This document shows, piece by piece, positions 21,549 through 33,139 of a stretch of DNA of 64,000 nucleotides. The position numbers and the translations under genes are program-made. Numbering within the stretch: the stretch's first letter is position 1; each line of letters begins with the position of its first letter. Location of the stretch: NCBI RefSeq assembly GCF_000010525.1, contig NC_009937.1, forward strand, positions 4,906,501-4,970,500, in the 5' to 3' direction. The notes under the pieces are model-generated. The model did no database searches. It saw only the letters and a program-made list of their open reading frames with translations, and was not told the DNA's origin. The DNA is from Azorhizobium caulinodans ORS 571 (GTDB lineage Bacteria; Pseudomonadota; Alphaproteobacteria; Rhizobiales; Xanthobacteraceae).

Positions 21549-22781
21549 TCAGCGCTGGGCGTTGGCCTGCGCGCCGCCGCTCTTCGGCAGGATGACCACC
21601 TTGGTGCCCACGTTCACGCGGGTGTAGAGGTCTTCCACGTCGTTGTTGAGCATGCGGAAGCAGCCCGACGACACGAACTTGCCGATGGTCTGCGGCTCGT
21701 TGGTGCCGTGGATGCGGTACACCGTGCCGCCGAGATACAGCGTGCGGGCGCCGAGCGGGTTGCCCGGGCCGCCGGCCATAAAGCGCGGCAGATAGGGCTG
21801 GCGCTGGATCATCTCCGCCGGCGGGCGCCAGTCGGCCCATTCCGCCTTGCGGGTGATCTTTTCCGTACCGGCCCAGGTGAAGCCGTCGCGGCCCACGCCG
21901 ATGCCGTAGCGGATCGCCTTGCCGCCACCCAGCACGTAATAGAGGTAGGTGTTCGGCGTATCGATCACGATCGTGCCGGCCGGCTGGCTGGTCACATAGT
22001 CCACCGTCTGGCGGCGAAAGCGATCCGGAACGGGCTCGCTGGGATCCACGTCCTCGATGCGCGGGCCGGACGGTGCCTCGTTGGTGCCGGGCACCACAGC
22101 GGCGTTGGACGCATAAGCGCCACCCTGCGGCACGCTCGCCGGCACCACATAGCCGGCGGAGGCGTTCGCGCGCATGGACTGCTGCTGCTCATAGCTCTGC
22201 GGCGGGGCATAGCCCGGCGCGGGGGCCGGAGCCGCAACGGCCTGGGCACCGTTCGGGCCCTGGATATAGACGCGCTGCTGGCCGGGCGCGGGCTGGCCGT
22301 AGGCGGTCGCCGGAGCCTGGGAGGCATAGCCGCCCTGGGGCTGCTGCTGGTAGCCACCCTGCTGGGTCTGGTAACCGCCGCCCTGCTGCTGGGCATAGCC
22401 ACCCTGCGGCGCGATGGACATGGGCTGGGTGCCCTGCGGCGCGGCCGGCTGGGCATAGCCCTGCTGGTATCCCGGCTGCTGCACGGGCTGCTGGGAGGTG
22501 GGATAGCTGGCCTGCGCGGCCCCCGGAGGCGCGGACAGAGGCGCGCTCTCGACGCTGTCGTAGCTGCGCCTCACCGGGCGCGCATACGGATCGTCATAGC
22601 CGGGGACGGAACCCGCCGGTCCCTGCTGCGGCACGGAGGCCGGAGGGGCTTCGGACGTGATGGAGCCGGTCTCGTCGTCCGAGGCCGGGACATAATAAAC
22701 GCTCGGCACGGACTGCGCGTGGGCCGACACGGCCAGCAGCGACACGCCGAGAGACAGGAGGAAAGTTTTGCGCAGCGTCAT
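21549..22781 (-). CDS. Secreted L,D-transpeptidase with a long Q/G/Y/P-rich region
   Basis: YkuD-family transpeptidase of 410 residues. A signal peptide (MTLRKTFLLSLGVSLLAVSAHA) leads into a low-complexity stretch, densest at residues 95-205, composed of Gln, Gly, Tyr and Pro, with many GGYQQQ-like units. The YkuD domain spans about 265-398 with HGTNEPQTIGKFVSSGCFRM: H358 and Cys374 are the predicted catalytic pair. The architecture suggests a disordered arm that lets the catalytic domain reach through the cell wall or bind peptidoglycan. The frame is open to 23249, but 22781 is the only start giving a signal peptide. Followed by a strong terminator, so monocistronic. Confidence 0.9.
   Translation of the reverse strand: MTLRKTFLLSLGVSLLAVSAHAQSVPSVYYVPASDDETGSITSEAPPASVPQQGPAGSVPGYDDPYARPVRRSYDSVESAPLSAPPGAAQASYPTSQQPVQQPGYQQGYAQPAAPQGTQPMSIAPQGGYAQQQGGGYQTQQGGYQQQPQGGYASQAPATAYGQPAPGQQRVYIQGPNGAQAVAAPAPAPGYAPPQSYEQQQSMRANASAGYVVPASVPQGGAYASNAAVVPGTNEAPSGPRIEDVDPSEPVPDRFRRQTVDYVTSQPAGTIVIDTPNTYLYYVLGGGKAIRYGIGVGRDGFTWAGTEKITRKAEWADWRPPAEMIQRQPYLPRFMAGGPGNPLGARTLYLGGTVYRIHGTNEPQTIGKFVSSGCFRMLNNDVEDLYTRVNVGTKVVILPKSGGAQANAQR
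22167..22499 (-). repeat. Low-complexity coding repeat (Q/G/Y/P)
   Basis: Degenerate CTG and CTGCTG-rich units on the plus strand, encoding runs such as QQPGYQQGY and GGYQTQQGGYQQQPQGGY within the transpeptidase. Such DNA is prone to length variation between strains. Confidence 0.6.
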
Positions 22782-23025
22782 GGGATCGGTTGTAACCCCG
22801 AAACTGTGTCGAAATTGGAAACGCCCTCCTGAATCTTTGTCCCGTTCTGGAGCATCGATGCAGGCTGTGACCTCAAGGACACAAGGTTGAGTTTGGTTCC
22901 GTCCTTCGGTCTGTAGACCTGCACCCGGACCCGTGCAATCCGGCATTTGGACCCGACAAACAAATGTGAAGGCTTCACGCAAGCTGCGGCGTCGCAGCAA
23001 CACCTGCCCGCTCCCTCCGACCTCC

Positions 23026-23052
23026 TTGCGCGGGCCAGAAATAGAATATAAA
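23026..23052 (+). promoter_or_regulatory. Candidate promoter of the methionine regulator gene
   Basis: TTGCGC at 23026-23031 and TATAAA at 23047-23052 with a 15-base spacer (16 if CTTGCG is used). A start site about 7 bases after the -10 box would fall within a few bases of the ATG at 23062, implying a leaderless or near-leaderless mRNA. No ribosome site is visible, which agrees. Confidence 0.45.
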
Positions 23053-23063
23053 GATATCTTTAT
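23048..23063. promoter_or_regulatory. Perfect 16-bp palindrome over the start codon: predicted ArsR-family operator
   Basis: ATAAAGATATCTTTAT is a perfect palindrome in otherwise GC-rich DNA. It covers the candidate -10 box and the first two bases of the ATG of the ArsR-methyltransferase gene. AT-rich GATATC-centred palindromes are what I recall for the SAH/SAM-sensing ArsR regulators of methionine genes (SahR group); this assignment is from memory. Autoregulation of the regulator-metF unit is the obvious prediction. Confidence 0.7.
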
Positions 23064-24078
23064 GTCTTTTGACGGCAGCCATAGCGACGCGCCCCGCGTC
23101 CCCTTCGCCACCCTGCTCGACGGCCTCAAGGCCGCCGGCGAGGACACGCGCCTGCGGCTGCTCTCGGTGCTGAGCGAAGCGGATCTCACGGTCTCCGATC
23201 TCACCGACATCATGGGCCAGTCCCAGCCCCGCATTTCCCGCCACCTCAAGCTGCTGGCGGAAGCCGGGCTCGTGGAGCGCCACCGCGAGGCGAGCTGGGT
23301 GTTCTATCGCCGCGCCACCGAGGGGCCGGGCAGCGTGCTCGCCGCCCGCCTGCTGGATCTCCTCGCGCCGGGCGACGACGTGCTCCAGCGCGACCGCGAG
23401 CGCCTCTCGGACGTGCGCGCCGCCCGCGCCGCCGCCGCCCAGGCCTATTTCCGCGCCCATGCGGACGAATGGGACCGCATCCGCGGTCTCCATGTGCCCG
23501 AGGCCGACGTGGAAGCGGCGGTGCGCGACATCCTCGCCGGCCAGCACATGGAGAGCCTGCTGGACCTCGGCACGGGCACGGGACGGATGCTGGAAGTCTT
23601 CGGCCCGGACATCGAGCGCGGCCTCGGCCTCGACCTCTCACCCGACATGCTGGCCATCGCCCGTGCCAATCTGGAGCGCGCCGGGCTGCGCCACTGCTCG
23701 GTCCGGCAGGGCGACATCTTCAACCTCGCGCTGCCGCGCGAGAGCTTCGACGTGGTCATCATCCACCAGGTGCTGCACTTCATCGACGACGGTGCCCGCG
23801 CCGTGCGCGAGGCCGCCCGCATGGTGAAGCCCGGCGGCCGCCTGCTGGTGGTGGATTTTGCGCCCCACGATCTCGAATTCCTGCGCGAGGCCCATGCCCA
23901 CCGCCGCCTCGGCTTTTCGCCGGAGACGGTGGCCGGCTGGATGGCGCAGGCGGGCCTTGAGCCCGAAGCCCATAAGGCGCTGCTCCCCGACCGCAATGGC
24001 GAGGGGCGGCTCATCGTATCGCTCTGGCTCGGCCGCGACCCGCGCGCGGCGGCCGGGGCACAAAGGGAGGTTGCGTGA
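23062..24078 (+). CDS. ArsR-family regulator fused to a SAM-dependent methyltransferase domain
   Basis: A 338-residue two-domain protein. Residues about 12-90 are an ArsR winged helix (LSEADLTVSDLTDIMGQSQP then RISRHLKLLAEAGLVERHRE). Residues about 150-310 form a class I methyltransferase fold with motif I LLDLGTGTGRML (about 166-177) and the post-motif LDLSPDMLAIARANL. It lacks the metal-binding Cys of classical ArsR. Context, coupled by TGATG to metF with metH following, suggests that it senses SAM or SAH and controls methionine synthesis. It could be catalytically silent and use the fold as a sensor. The operator covers its own start codon. Confidence 0.9.
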   Translation: MSFDGSHSDAPRVPFATLLDGLKAAGEDTRLRLLSVLSEADLTVSDLTDIMGQSQPRISRHLKLLAEAGLVERHREASWVFYRRATEGPGSVLAARLLDLLAPGDDVLQRDRERLSDVRAARAAAAQAYFRAHADEWDRIRGLHVPEADVEAAVRDILAGQHMESLLDLGTGTGRMLEVFGPDIERGLGLDLSPDMLAIARANLERAGLRHCSVRQGDIFNLALPRESFDVVIIHQVLHFIDDGARAVREAARMVKPGGRLLVVDFAPHDLEFLREAHAHRRLGFSPETVAGWMAQAGLEPEAHKALLPDRNGEGRLIVSLWLGRDPRAAAGAQREVA

Positions 24079-24992
24079 TGTCGGGCCCCGTCAGGGCGAG
24101 CCGCGAACTGGGCAAGGCCCCGGTTTCCGTGTCGTTTGAGTTCTTTCCGCCCAAGACCGAGGAGATGGAGCGCACGCTCTGGGCCTCCATCGACCGGCTG
24201 GCCCCGCTCTGCCCCAATTTCGTGTCCGTCACCTACGGCGCGGGCGGCTCCACCCGCGAGCGCACCCATTCGACCGTCGCGCGCATCGTGAAGGAAACGA
24301 GCCTCGCCCCGGCCGCCCACCTCACCTGCGTCGCCGCCACCCGCGCGGAGATCGACGAGGTGGTGCGCTCCTACGCGGATGCCGGCGTGAAGCATATCGT
24401 CGCCCTGCGCGGCGACCCCACCACCGGCGTCGGCACCAAGTACGAGCCTCACCCCGGCGGCTATGCCTATGCCGCGGACCTTGTGGCCGGCATCAAGAAG
24501 CTGGGCGATTTCGAGGTGTCCGTCTCCGCTTATCCCGAGCGGCATCCGGAAAGCCCGGACGCGGACGCCGACATCGATGTGCTGGCCCGCAAGGTGGACG
24601 CCGGAGCGAACCGGGCCATCACCCAGTTCTTCTTCGATAACGACGTCTACTTCCGCTATCTCGACAAGGTGCGGGCGCGCGGCATCGACATTCCGATCGT
24701 GCCCGGCATCCTGCCGGTGACGAACTTCAAGCAGGCCGCCCGCTTTGCCGCCGCCACCGGCGCCAGCGTGCCGGACTGGTTCGCCGCCCGCTTCGAGGGG
24801 CTGGACGACGACCCCGAGACCCGCAAGCTCATCGCCGCGGCGGTGGCCGCCGAGCAGGTGATGGATCTGGTTGATCGCGGCGCAACCGATATCCATTTCT
24901 ATACGCTCAACCGTGCCGACCTCGTCTATGCTGTCTGCCATCTTCTGGGCCTGCGCGCGCAGGCGGCGGCAGCACCGGCGACAGCCGCATGA
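24078..24992 (+). CDS. metF: Methylenetetrahydrofolate reductase
   Basis: Reduces 5,10-methylene-THF to 5-methyl-THF, the methyl donor used by MetH just downstream. The 304-residue flavoprotein shows VSFEFFPPKTEEME, VSVTYGAGGSTRERT, LTCVAATRAEID, IVALRGDPTTG, SAYPERHPESPD (FAD-binding and catalytic regions) and GANRAITQFFFD. The ATG at 24078 overlaps the regulator stop (TGATG) and has GGGAGG eight bases upstream; a GTG at 24075 is less likely. Ends 80 bases before metH. Confidence 0.97.
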   Translation: MSGPVRASRELGKAPVSVSFEFFPPKTEEMERTLWASIDRLAPLCPNFVSVTYGAGGSTRERTHSTVARIVKETSLAPAAHLTCVAATRAEIDEVVRSYADAGVKHIVALRGDPTTGVGTKYEPHPGGYAYAADLVAGIKKLGDFEVSVSAYPERHPESPDADADIDVLARKVDAGANRAITQFFFDNDVYFRYLDKVRARGIDIPIVPGILPVTNFKQAARFAAATGASVPDWFAARFEGLDDDPETRKLIAAAVAAEQVMDLVDRGATDIHFYTLNRADLVYAVCHLLGLRAQAAAAPATAA

Positions 24993-25072
24993 TGCGTGAC
25001 GTCTGATCCTGTCCGAATAGCGCCGCTCACTTCATTCCGCCGTTCTCGGCCCCGCCGAGCCACGAGGTTCCG

Positions 25073-28819
<3,747 letters not shown>

Positions 28820-28839
28820 GCAGGGGCTGAGGCAAGACG

Positions 28840-28876
28840 AGGGGCGGTGATCGCGCGATCCCCGCCCCTTTTGTTT
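28840..28876 (+). terminator. Rho-independent terminator of the methionine operon
   Basis: AGGGGCGG and CCGCCCCT arms, with an inner GATCGC/GCGATC stem and one mismatch, followed by TTTTGTTT. It starts 20 bases after the metH stop. Confidence 0.85.
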
Positions 28877-28903
28877 GAGCGGAGTGAACCTCTCCCCGCT
28901 TCG

Positions 28904-30436
28904 CTACGCTGCCGCCCGAGGTCGGTCCGCCAGCGCACGATAGGCGAGCGCCTCGGCGAGATGGGCGCGGCCGAGCGTCTCGGCGCCGGACAGGTCGGCC
29001 AGCGTGCGGGCGACCTTCAGCACACGGTGATAGCCACGGGCGGAGAGGCGCATGGCGTCCGCCGCGTCCCGCAAGAGCGCCGCACCGGCGGCATCGGGGC
29101 GGGCCACCTCGTCCAGCAACGTGCCGGTAGCCTCGGCATTGGTGGCAATGTCGGGCCGGCCGAGGGCTGCATAGCGCTCCCGCTGGAGGGCGCGGGCGGC
29201 GGCGACGCGCGCCGCCACCTCGGCCGAGCCTTCGGCGGGGGCCGGCAGCACCAGATCGGCGGCGCTCACCGCCGGCACTTCCAGATGGATGTCGATGCGG
29301 TCGAGGAAGGGGCCGGAGAGACGTGCCTGATACTCCTCCGCGCAGCGCGGCCCGCGCTTGCAGGTGTAGCCCGGCTCCCCCGCCCGCCCGCACTTGCAGG
29401 GGTTCATGGCGGCGACGAGCTGGAAACGGGCGGGATAGGAGACGCGGTTGTTGGCGCGGGCGATCATCACCTCGCCGCTCTCCAGCGGCTGGCGCAGGCT
29501 GTCGAGCACCTGGGCTGAGAATTCCGGCAGTTCGTCGAGGAAGAGCACCCCGAGGTGGGCGAGCGAGACTTCGCCCGGCCGGGCTTTCAACCCGCCGCCC
29601 ACCATGGCGGCCATGGAGGCGGAATGGTGGGGCGCTCGGAACGGTCTCCGGTCGATGAGTGCGCCGTCCTCGATATTGCCCGCCACCGAGGCGATCATGG
29701 ACACCGCCAGCATTTCGCCCGGCACCAGCGGCGGCAGGATGGAGGGCAGGCGTTGCGCCAGCATGGACTTGCCCGAGCCCGGCGGCCCCACGTAAAGCAG
29801 ATTGTGACCGCCGGCCGCCGCCACCTCCAGCGCCCGCTTGGCCGTCTCCTGCCCCTTCACATCCCGAAGGTCGAGGCCTCCTGAGCGGGCGTCGCGCAGC
29901 CTTGGATCGGGCCGCGCCAGCACCTGCCGGCCGGTGACGTGATTGGCGAGCTGGATGAGGGAGGATGGCGCGAGGATCTCCATCTCCGGGCTAGCCCAGG
30001 CCGCTTCCGCCCCGCAGGCCGCCGGGCAGATGAGGCCGTGGCCGCGGGCATTGGCGCCGATGGCCGCTGGCAGCACGCCCGCAACCGAAGCAATGGAGCC
30101 GTCGAGGCCCAGTTCCCCCACCACCGTGAAGCCGTTCAGCGCATCGCTCGGAATGGCGCCGATGGCGGCCATGAGGCCGAGCGCGATGGGCAGATCGTAG
30201 TGGGAGCCTTCCTTGGGCAGGTCGGCGGGGGCGAGGTTCACGGTGATGCGCCGGGCGGGCAGCGCGAGGCCGGAGGCAATGAGCGCGGCGCGCACCCGCT
30301 CCTTGGCCTCCGTCACGGCCTTGTCGGGCAGCCCGACGATGGTGAAGGCCGGCAACCCCGCCGCCACATGGACCTGAACGTCCACCGGCCGGGCCTCGAC
30401 GCCCTCGAAGGCGACGGTCGCCACACGCTGGATCAC
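28904..30436 (-). CDS. comM: YifB/ComM-family Mg-chelatase-like AAA+ ATPase
   Basis: A 510-residue hexameric-helicase-type AAA+ protein; ComM homologues promote branch migration during natural transformation. The N-terminal Lon-protease-like S5 fold (about residues 1-165; EARPVDVQVHVAAGLPAFTI, ITVNLAPADLPKEG) precedes the AAA+ core with Walker A YVGPPGSGKSMLAQRL (about 213-228) and Walker B LFLDELPEF. A zinc-finger-like cluster CKCGRAGEPGYTCKRGPRC lies near residue 345, and a C-terminal Mg-chelatase lid closes the protein. Standalone gene converging with metH. Confidence 0.93.
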   Translation of the reverse strand: MIQRVATVAFEGVEARPVDVQVHVAAGLPAFTIVGLPDKAVTEAKERVRAALIASGLALPARRITVNLAPADLPKEGSHYDLPIALGLMAAIGAIPSDALNGFTVVGELGLDGSIASVAGVLPAAIGANARGHGLICPAACGAEAAWASPEMEILAPSSLIQLANHVTGRQVLARPDPRLRDARSGGLDLRDVKGQETAKRALEVAAAGGHNLLYVGPPGSGKSMLAQRLPSILPPLVPGEMLAVSMIASVAGNIEDGALIDRRPFRAPHHSASMAAMVGGGLKARPGEVSLAHLGVLFLDELPEFSAQVLDSLRQPLESGEVMIARANNRVSYPARFQLVAAMNPCKCGRAGEPGYTCKRGPRCAEEYQARLSGPFLDRIDIHLEVPAVSAADLVLPAPAEGSAEVAARVAAARALQRERYAALGRPDIATNAEATGTLLDEVARPDAAGAALLRDAADAMRLSARGYHRVLKVARTLADLSGAETLGRAHLAEALAYRALADRPRAAA

Positions 30437-30608
30437 GCTTGCGCCCCCTCACAAGCCAACCTCAAGGTTGCAAGCCTAGACGGGCAGATTGCATGAGACA
30501 AGAACAGATTGCGAACAGCACTTGATGGGGCCTTTATCCGCAAGGGCCGGCTTCCCGATGGCCCGCTTATGGCGATCGGCGCGACAAGGGCGGGGAAAGG
30601 ACACCGCC

Positions 30609-30776
30609 ATGACCTATCATGCGCCCGCCACCGCCGCCGCCCGACTCTTCATCGCCGCCGCACGCCACGCACCCACCGGCCTTCCCGGCCCGCTCACGCG
30701 CATGCTGCTGAAGATCGCGGTCCTGGCACCGCTGGTGATTGCGGCCTTTGCGTTGCGCTATGCGGCGTTCGCCTAG
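30609..30776 (+). CDS. Small predicted membrane protein, 55 aa
   Basis: Unrecognised 55-residue product (MTYHAPATAAARLFIAAARH to LRYAAFA). The last 20 or so residues (LLKIAVLAPLVIAAFALRYAAF) form one likely transmembrane helix after an amphipathic Ala/Arg/His-rich start. A GGAAAGGA ribosome site lies about 9 bases upstream of the ATG. The stop codon TAG merges directly into a palindromic dispersed repeat that may act as terminator. Coding evidence is modest. Confidence 0.5.
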   Translation: MTYHAPATAAARLFIAAARHAPTGLPGPLTRMLLKIAVLAPLVIAAFALRYAAFA

Positions 30777-30827
30777 AGCACGATCCGAGCGGATTGAGTC
30801 CATTCGCTCAATGAATCACGCGTGCTC
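30776..30827. repeat. Dispersed palindromic element, copy 2
   Basis: GAGCACG at 30776 pairs with CGTGCTC at 30821, and inner GAGCG/CGCTC and ATTGAG/CTCAAT arms extend the hairpin. The left arm matches the reverse complement of the element at 33505-33552 at 24 of 25 positions. Confidence 0.65.
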
Positions 30828-30833
30828 CGAGCC

Positions 30834-31193
30834 TCAGGCCTCGGCCGTGGCACGCGGGTTCATCGCCATCGCGCGCACGACGAACTCGCCATCGAGAAAG
30901 GGGGGCTGCTTGTAGAAGCCGGCGAGCCAGCTGGCCAGCAGGCACAGCTCTTCCAGCTTCACGAGCTCGTCGAGGGAATCATCTGGGAAACGGATCTCGA
31001 AGGCTTCGCTCACCGTTTCCATCACCTGCTCGACCTGCTCCTGATCGAGCCCGAGATCCTTCTCGATGCTGGCATGACGGGTGAGCTGGTCCTCGGGAAT
31101 CCCATATTCGTCGCGGATCAGTTTCACGATCCAGCGGAACATGTTCATCCAGTTCTTGACCTCTTCGGAGCCGCGCATGCCTTCCCCGCGCAT
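30834..31193 (-). CDS. Acyl-carrier-protein-like protein without the phosphopantetheine serine
   Basis: A 119-residue acidic, helical protein (start uncertain: 31193 or 31178). Residues about 24-95 look like an acyl-carrier fold of the DUF1493 kind: ASIEKDLGLDQEQVEQVMET, then FEIRFPDDSLDEL. In carrier proteins the residue after GxD is the serine that takes phosphopantetheine; here it is Gln51, so it should not be charged. It may be a structural or regulatory ACP mimic. It lies alone between a repeat and an XRE regulator gene on the same strand. Function unknown. Confidence 0.7.
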   Translation of the reverse strand: MRGEGMRGSEEVKNWMNMFRWIVKLIRDEYGIPEDQLTRHASIEKDLGLDQEQVEQVMETVSEAFEIRFPDDSLDELVKLEELCLLASWLAGFYKQPPFLDGEFVVRAMAMNPRATAEA

Positions 31194-31251
31194 CAAGCAT
31201 CGATGAACAGGGCAAACGATGCTCCTGTGGCCGTACCACCCGAACCTTGGT

Positions 31252-32100
31252 TCAGGCTGACTCCGAAGGCCCGAAAAATGGAGCCGCCACAGGCTCTAAG
31301 CCGCCGTCTGCAACGGCAGGGGCGAGCATCACGAGCTTGGTGCGCCCGCCTGGCAGCGCCGCGAGGGTGACCTGTTCGAAACTGCGGATGACCCCGTCCG
31401 CCGCGCAGAAGGTGCGCAGGCCGCCTTCCCGCCCCAGCACGCCCTGCGCATGCCACAGGCGGGCGAAGAGCGGAGAGTCTGCCATCAGGCCGGCCACCAG
31501 TCCCGCGAGTGCAGGCTCGGCAAGGTGGCGCGATGTATCGGCGCGGAATTCCGCCAGCACCCGGCGCGTGCGCTCCGCATGGTCGGGGATCAGCGCCACG
31601 GCCGCGGGGTCGAGAAAGAGGAAGCGCAGCAGGTTGCGCTCCGCCGCCCCATCGAGCCAGCCCCGGAAGAGGTCCGCCGCCGCAGCGTTCCACACCTGCG
31701 CCGTCCATGTTCCGTCCAGCACATAGGCAGGCTCCGGCATGCCGGCGACGAGGCGGGCGAGCGCGCCGTGGGGCGGGAAGGCGTCCGGCGCCGGCGGGTG
31801 CGGGTCCTCGCGGCCGGCCAGATCGAACAGATAGGCCCGTTCGGCGGGCGACAGGCCGAGCGCCTGCGCTAGGCGGGAGACGGCCGAGGCGGAAAGCGCC
31901 ATCTCGCGGGCCTGCTCGATCCAGCTGTACCATGTGGCGGAGAGGCCGGCGACCTGCGCCATCTCCTCGCGGCGGAGGCCCGGCGTCCGCCGCCGCCGGA
32001 GGTCCGTGAAGCCATGGGCCGCAGGGTCCAGTTTCTCCCGCCGGGTGCGGACGAAATCGGCGAGGGCACGGCGACGGGCGGCATCTGAGGCATGCGGCAT
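31252..32100 (-). CDS. XRE-family regulator with MmyB-like ligand-binding domain
   Basis: A 282-residue transcription regulator. The N-terminal helix-turn-helix (about residues 25-80; TPGLRREEMAQVAGLSATWY then SWIEQAREMALSASAVSRLA) is followed by a PAS-like MmyB ligand-binding domain (about 110-260; EPAYVLDGTWTAQVWNAAAA, FLDPAA). In characterised relatives this domain binds fatty acids or similar ligands, and the regulator usually controls a divergent neighbour. Here the divergent gene is a methyltransferase. Start 32100 is chosen for the family N-terminus; an ATG 10 codons upstream would run through an inverted repeat. Confidence 0.88.
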   Translation of the reverse strand: MPHASDAARRRALADFVRTRREKLDPAAHGFTDLRRRRTPGLRREEMAQVAGLSATWYSWIEQAREMALSASAVSRLAQALGLSPAERAYLFDLAGREDPHPPAPDAFPPHGALARLVAGMPEPAYVLDGTWTAQVWNAAAADLFRGWLDGAAERNLLRFLFLDPAAVALIPDHAERTRRVLAEFRADTSRHLAEPALAGLVAGLMADSPLFARLWHAQGVLGREGGLRTFCAADGVIRSFEQVTLAALPGGRTKLVMLAPAVADGGLEPVAAPFFGPSESA

Positions 32101-32109
32101 GGTGGTTTT

Positions 32110-32121
32110 TATACCAGTATA
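32110..32121. promoter_or_regulatory. Inverted repeat upstream of the XRE regulator gene
   Basis: TATAC-CA-GTATA, a perfect dyad 10 bases upstream of the chosen ATG and facing the divergent methyltransferase gene. A candidate operator for autoregulation. Confidence 0.4.
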
Positions 32122-32262
32122 ATTTTCCATCTGGCACCGGTTTCAGAAGCGTTCCAGCTTTGCGGCGCTCGTCACGCCTCCGCGCCATGTCACGGGATGT
32201 GGCGGGGCGAGCCGTGCTAGACCGTTGGGTGGCAAGCTGCCGCCCCTATCAGGACATGCCCC

Positions 32263-33057
32263 ATGACCGCTTCCTCCGCCGCCAGCCACCCCGCCTATCA
32301 GGGCCACGAGGGTCTCGTTTCGGCGCACTTCAGCCCGCAGGCGCAAGCCTATGTGGCGAGCGAAGTGCATGCCAAGGGCGCGGACCTTGCCGATCTCGCC
32401 GCCCGTCTCTCCGGCGCAGGTGTCGATCGCCTTCTGGATCTGGGCTGCGGCGGCGGCCATGTAAGCTTCACGGCGGCCCCCCTCGTGCGGCACGTCATGG
32501 CCTACGATCTCTCGAGCTCTATGCTGCAGGCCGTGGTCGACGAGGCGCAGGGACGCGGGCTCGACAATATCGCCACCGAGCAGGGCCGCGCCGAGGACCT
32601 GCCCTTCGCGGATGCGAGCTTCGACTGGGTGGTCTCGCGCTACAGCGCCCACCACTGGCACGATCTCGGGGCGGGCCTGCGGCAGGCGCGGCGCGTGGTG
32701 AAGCCGCAGGGCAAGGTGATCTTCATGGATGTGGTCGCCCCGCCCCATCCGCTCTTCGACACCTTCGTCCAGAGCATCGAGCTCCTGCGCGACACGTCCC
32801 ATGTGCGCGACTATTCGGTGCCGGAATGGGTGAGCGCCGCCGAGAAGGCCGGGCTGGTGCTGGAAGGGATGGAGACCCGCCGCCTGCGGCTGGAATTCGC
32901 CTCCTGGATCGCGCGCATGCGCACGCCGCCTGTCCTTGCCGACGCCATCCGGGCGCTGGAAGAAGGCGCGCCGAAGGAAGTGCGGGCCTATTTCGAGATC
33001 GAGCCCGACGGCACCTTCACCCTCGATACCGCGACGCTGGTGTTCCGGCCGCTCTGA
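32263..33057 (+). CDS. Class I SAM-dependent methyltransferase (UbiE-like)
   Basis: A 264-residue methyltransferase with the SAM-binding motif I LLDLGCGGGHVSFTA (about residues 57-71), acidic post-I loop MAYDLSSSMLQAV, motif II in LPFADASFDWVVSRYSAHHW (about 110-129) and motif III VVKPQGKVIFMDVV. This arrangement is typical of UbiE/Coq5-like small-molecule methyltransferases. Substrate unknown. Divergent from the XRE/MmyB regulator gene, which likely controls it. AGGAC lies 8 bases before the ATG. Confidence 0.88.
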   Translation: MTASSAASHPAYQGHEGLVSAHFSPQAQAYVASEVHAKGADLADLAARLSGAGVDRLLDLGCGGGHVSFTAAPLVRHVMAYDLSSSMLQAVVDEAQGRGLDNIATEQGRAEDLPFADASFDWVVSRYSAHHWHDLGAGLRQARRVVKPQGKVIFMDVVAPPHPLFDTFVQSIELLRDTSHVRDYSVPEWVSAAEKAGLVLEGMETRRLRLEFASWIARMRTPPVLADAIRALEEGAPKEVRAYFEIEPDGTFTLDTATLVFRPL

Positions 33058-33092
33058 GAGCGGGCGCACAGCTGAAGAGGCTACAAAGGAGA

Positions 33093-33121
33093 CGCGGCAG
33101 GCTGAAAAGAGGCCTGCCGCG
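33093..33121. terminator. Bidirectional hairpin between convergent genes
   Basis: CGCGGCAGGC / GCCTGCCGCG, perfect 10-bp arms around a 9-base A-rich loop, between the methyltransferase gene and the PHA-system gene. Confidence 0.55.
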
Positions 33122-33139
33122 CGCTGCCGCCCGAGGCGC

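Noticed and set aside
24979-25072. SAM or SAH riboswitch upstream of metH, and of metF
   Set aside because: The gaps are short and contain no recognisable pseudoknot core; regulation by the ArsR-type protein is more likely.
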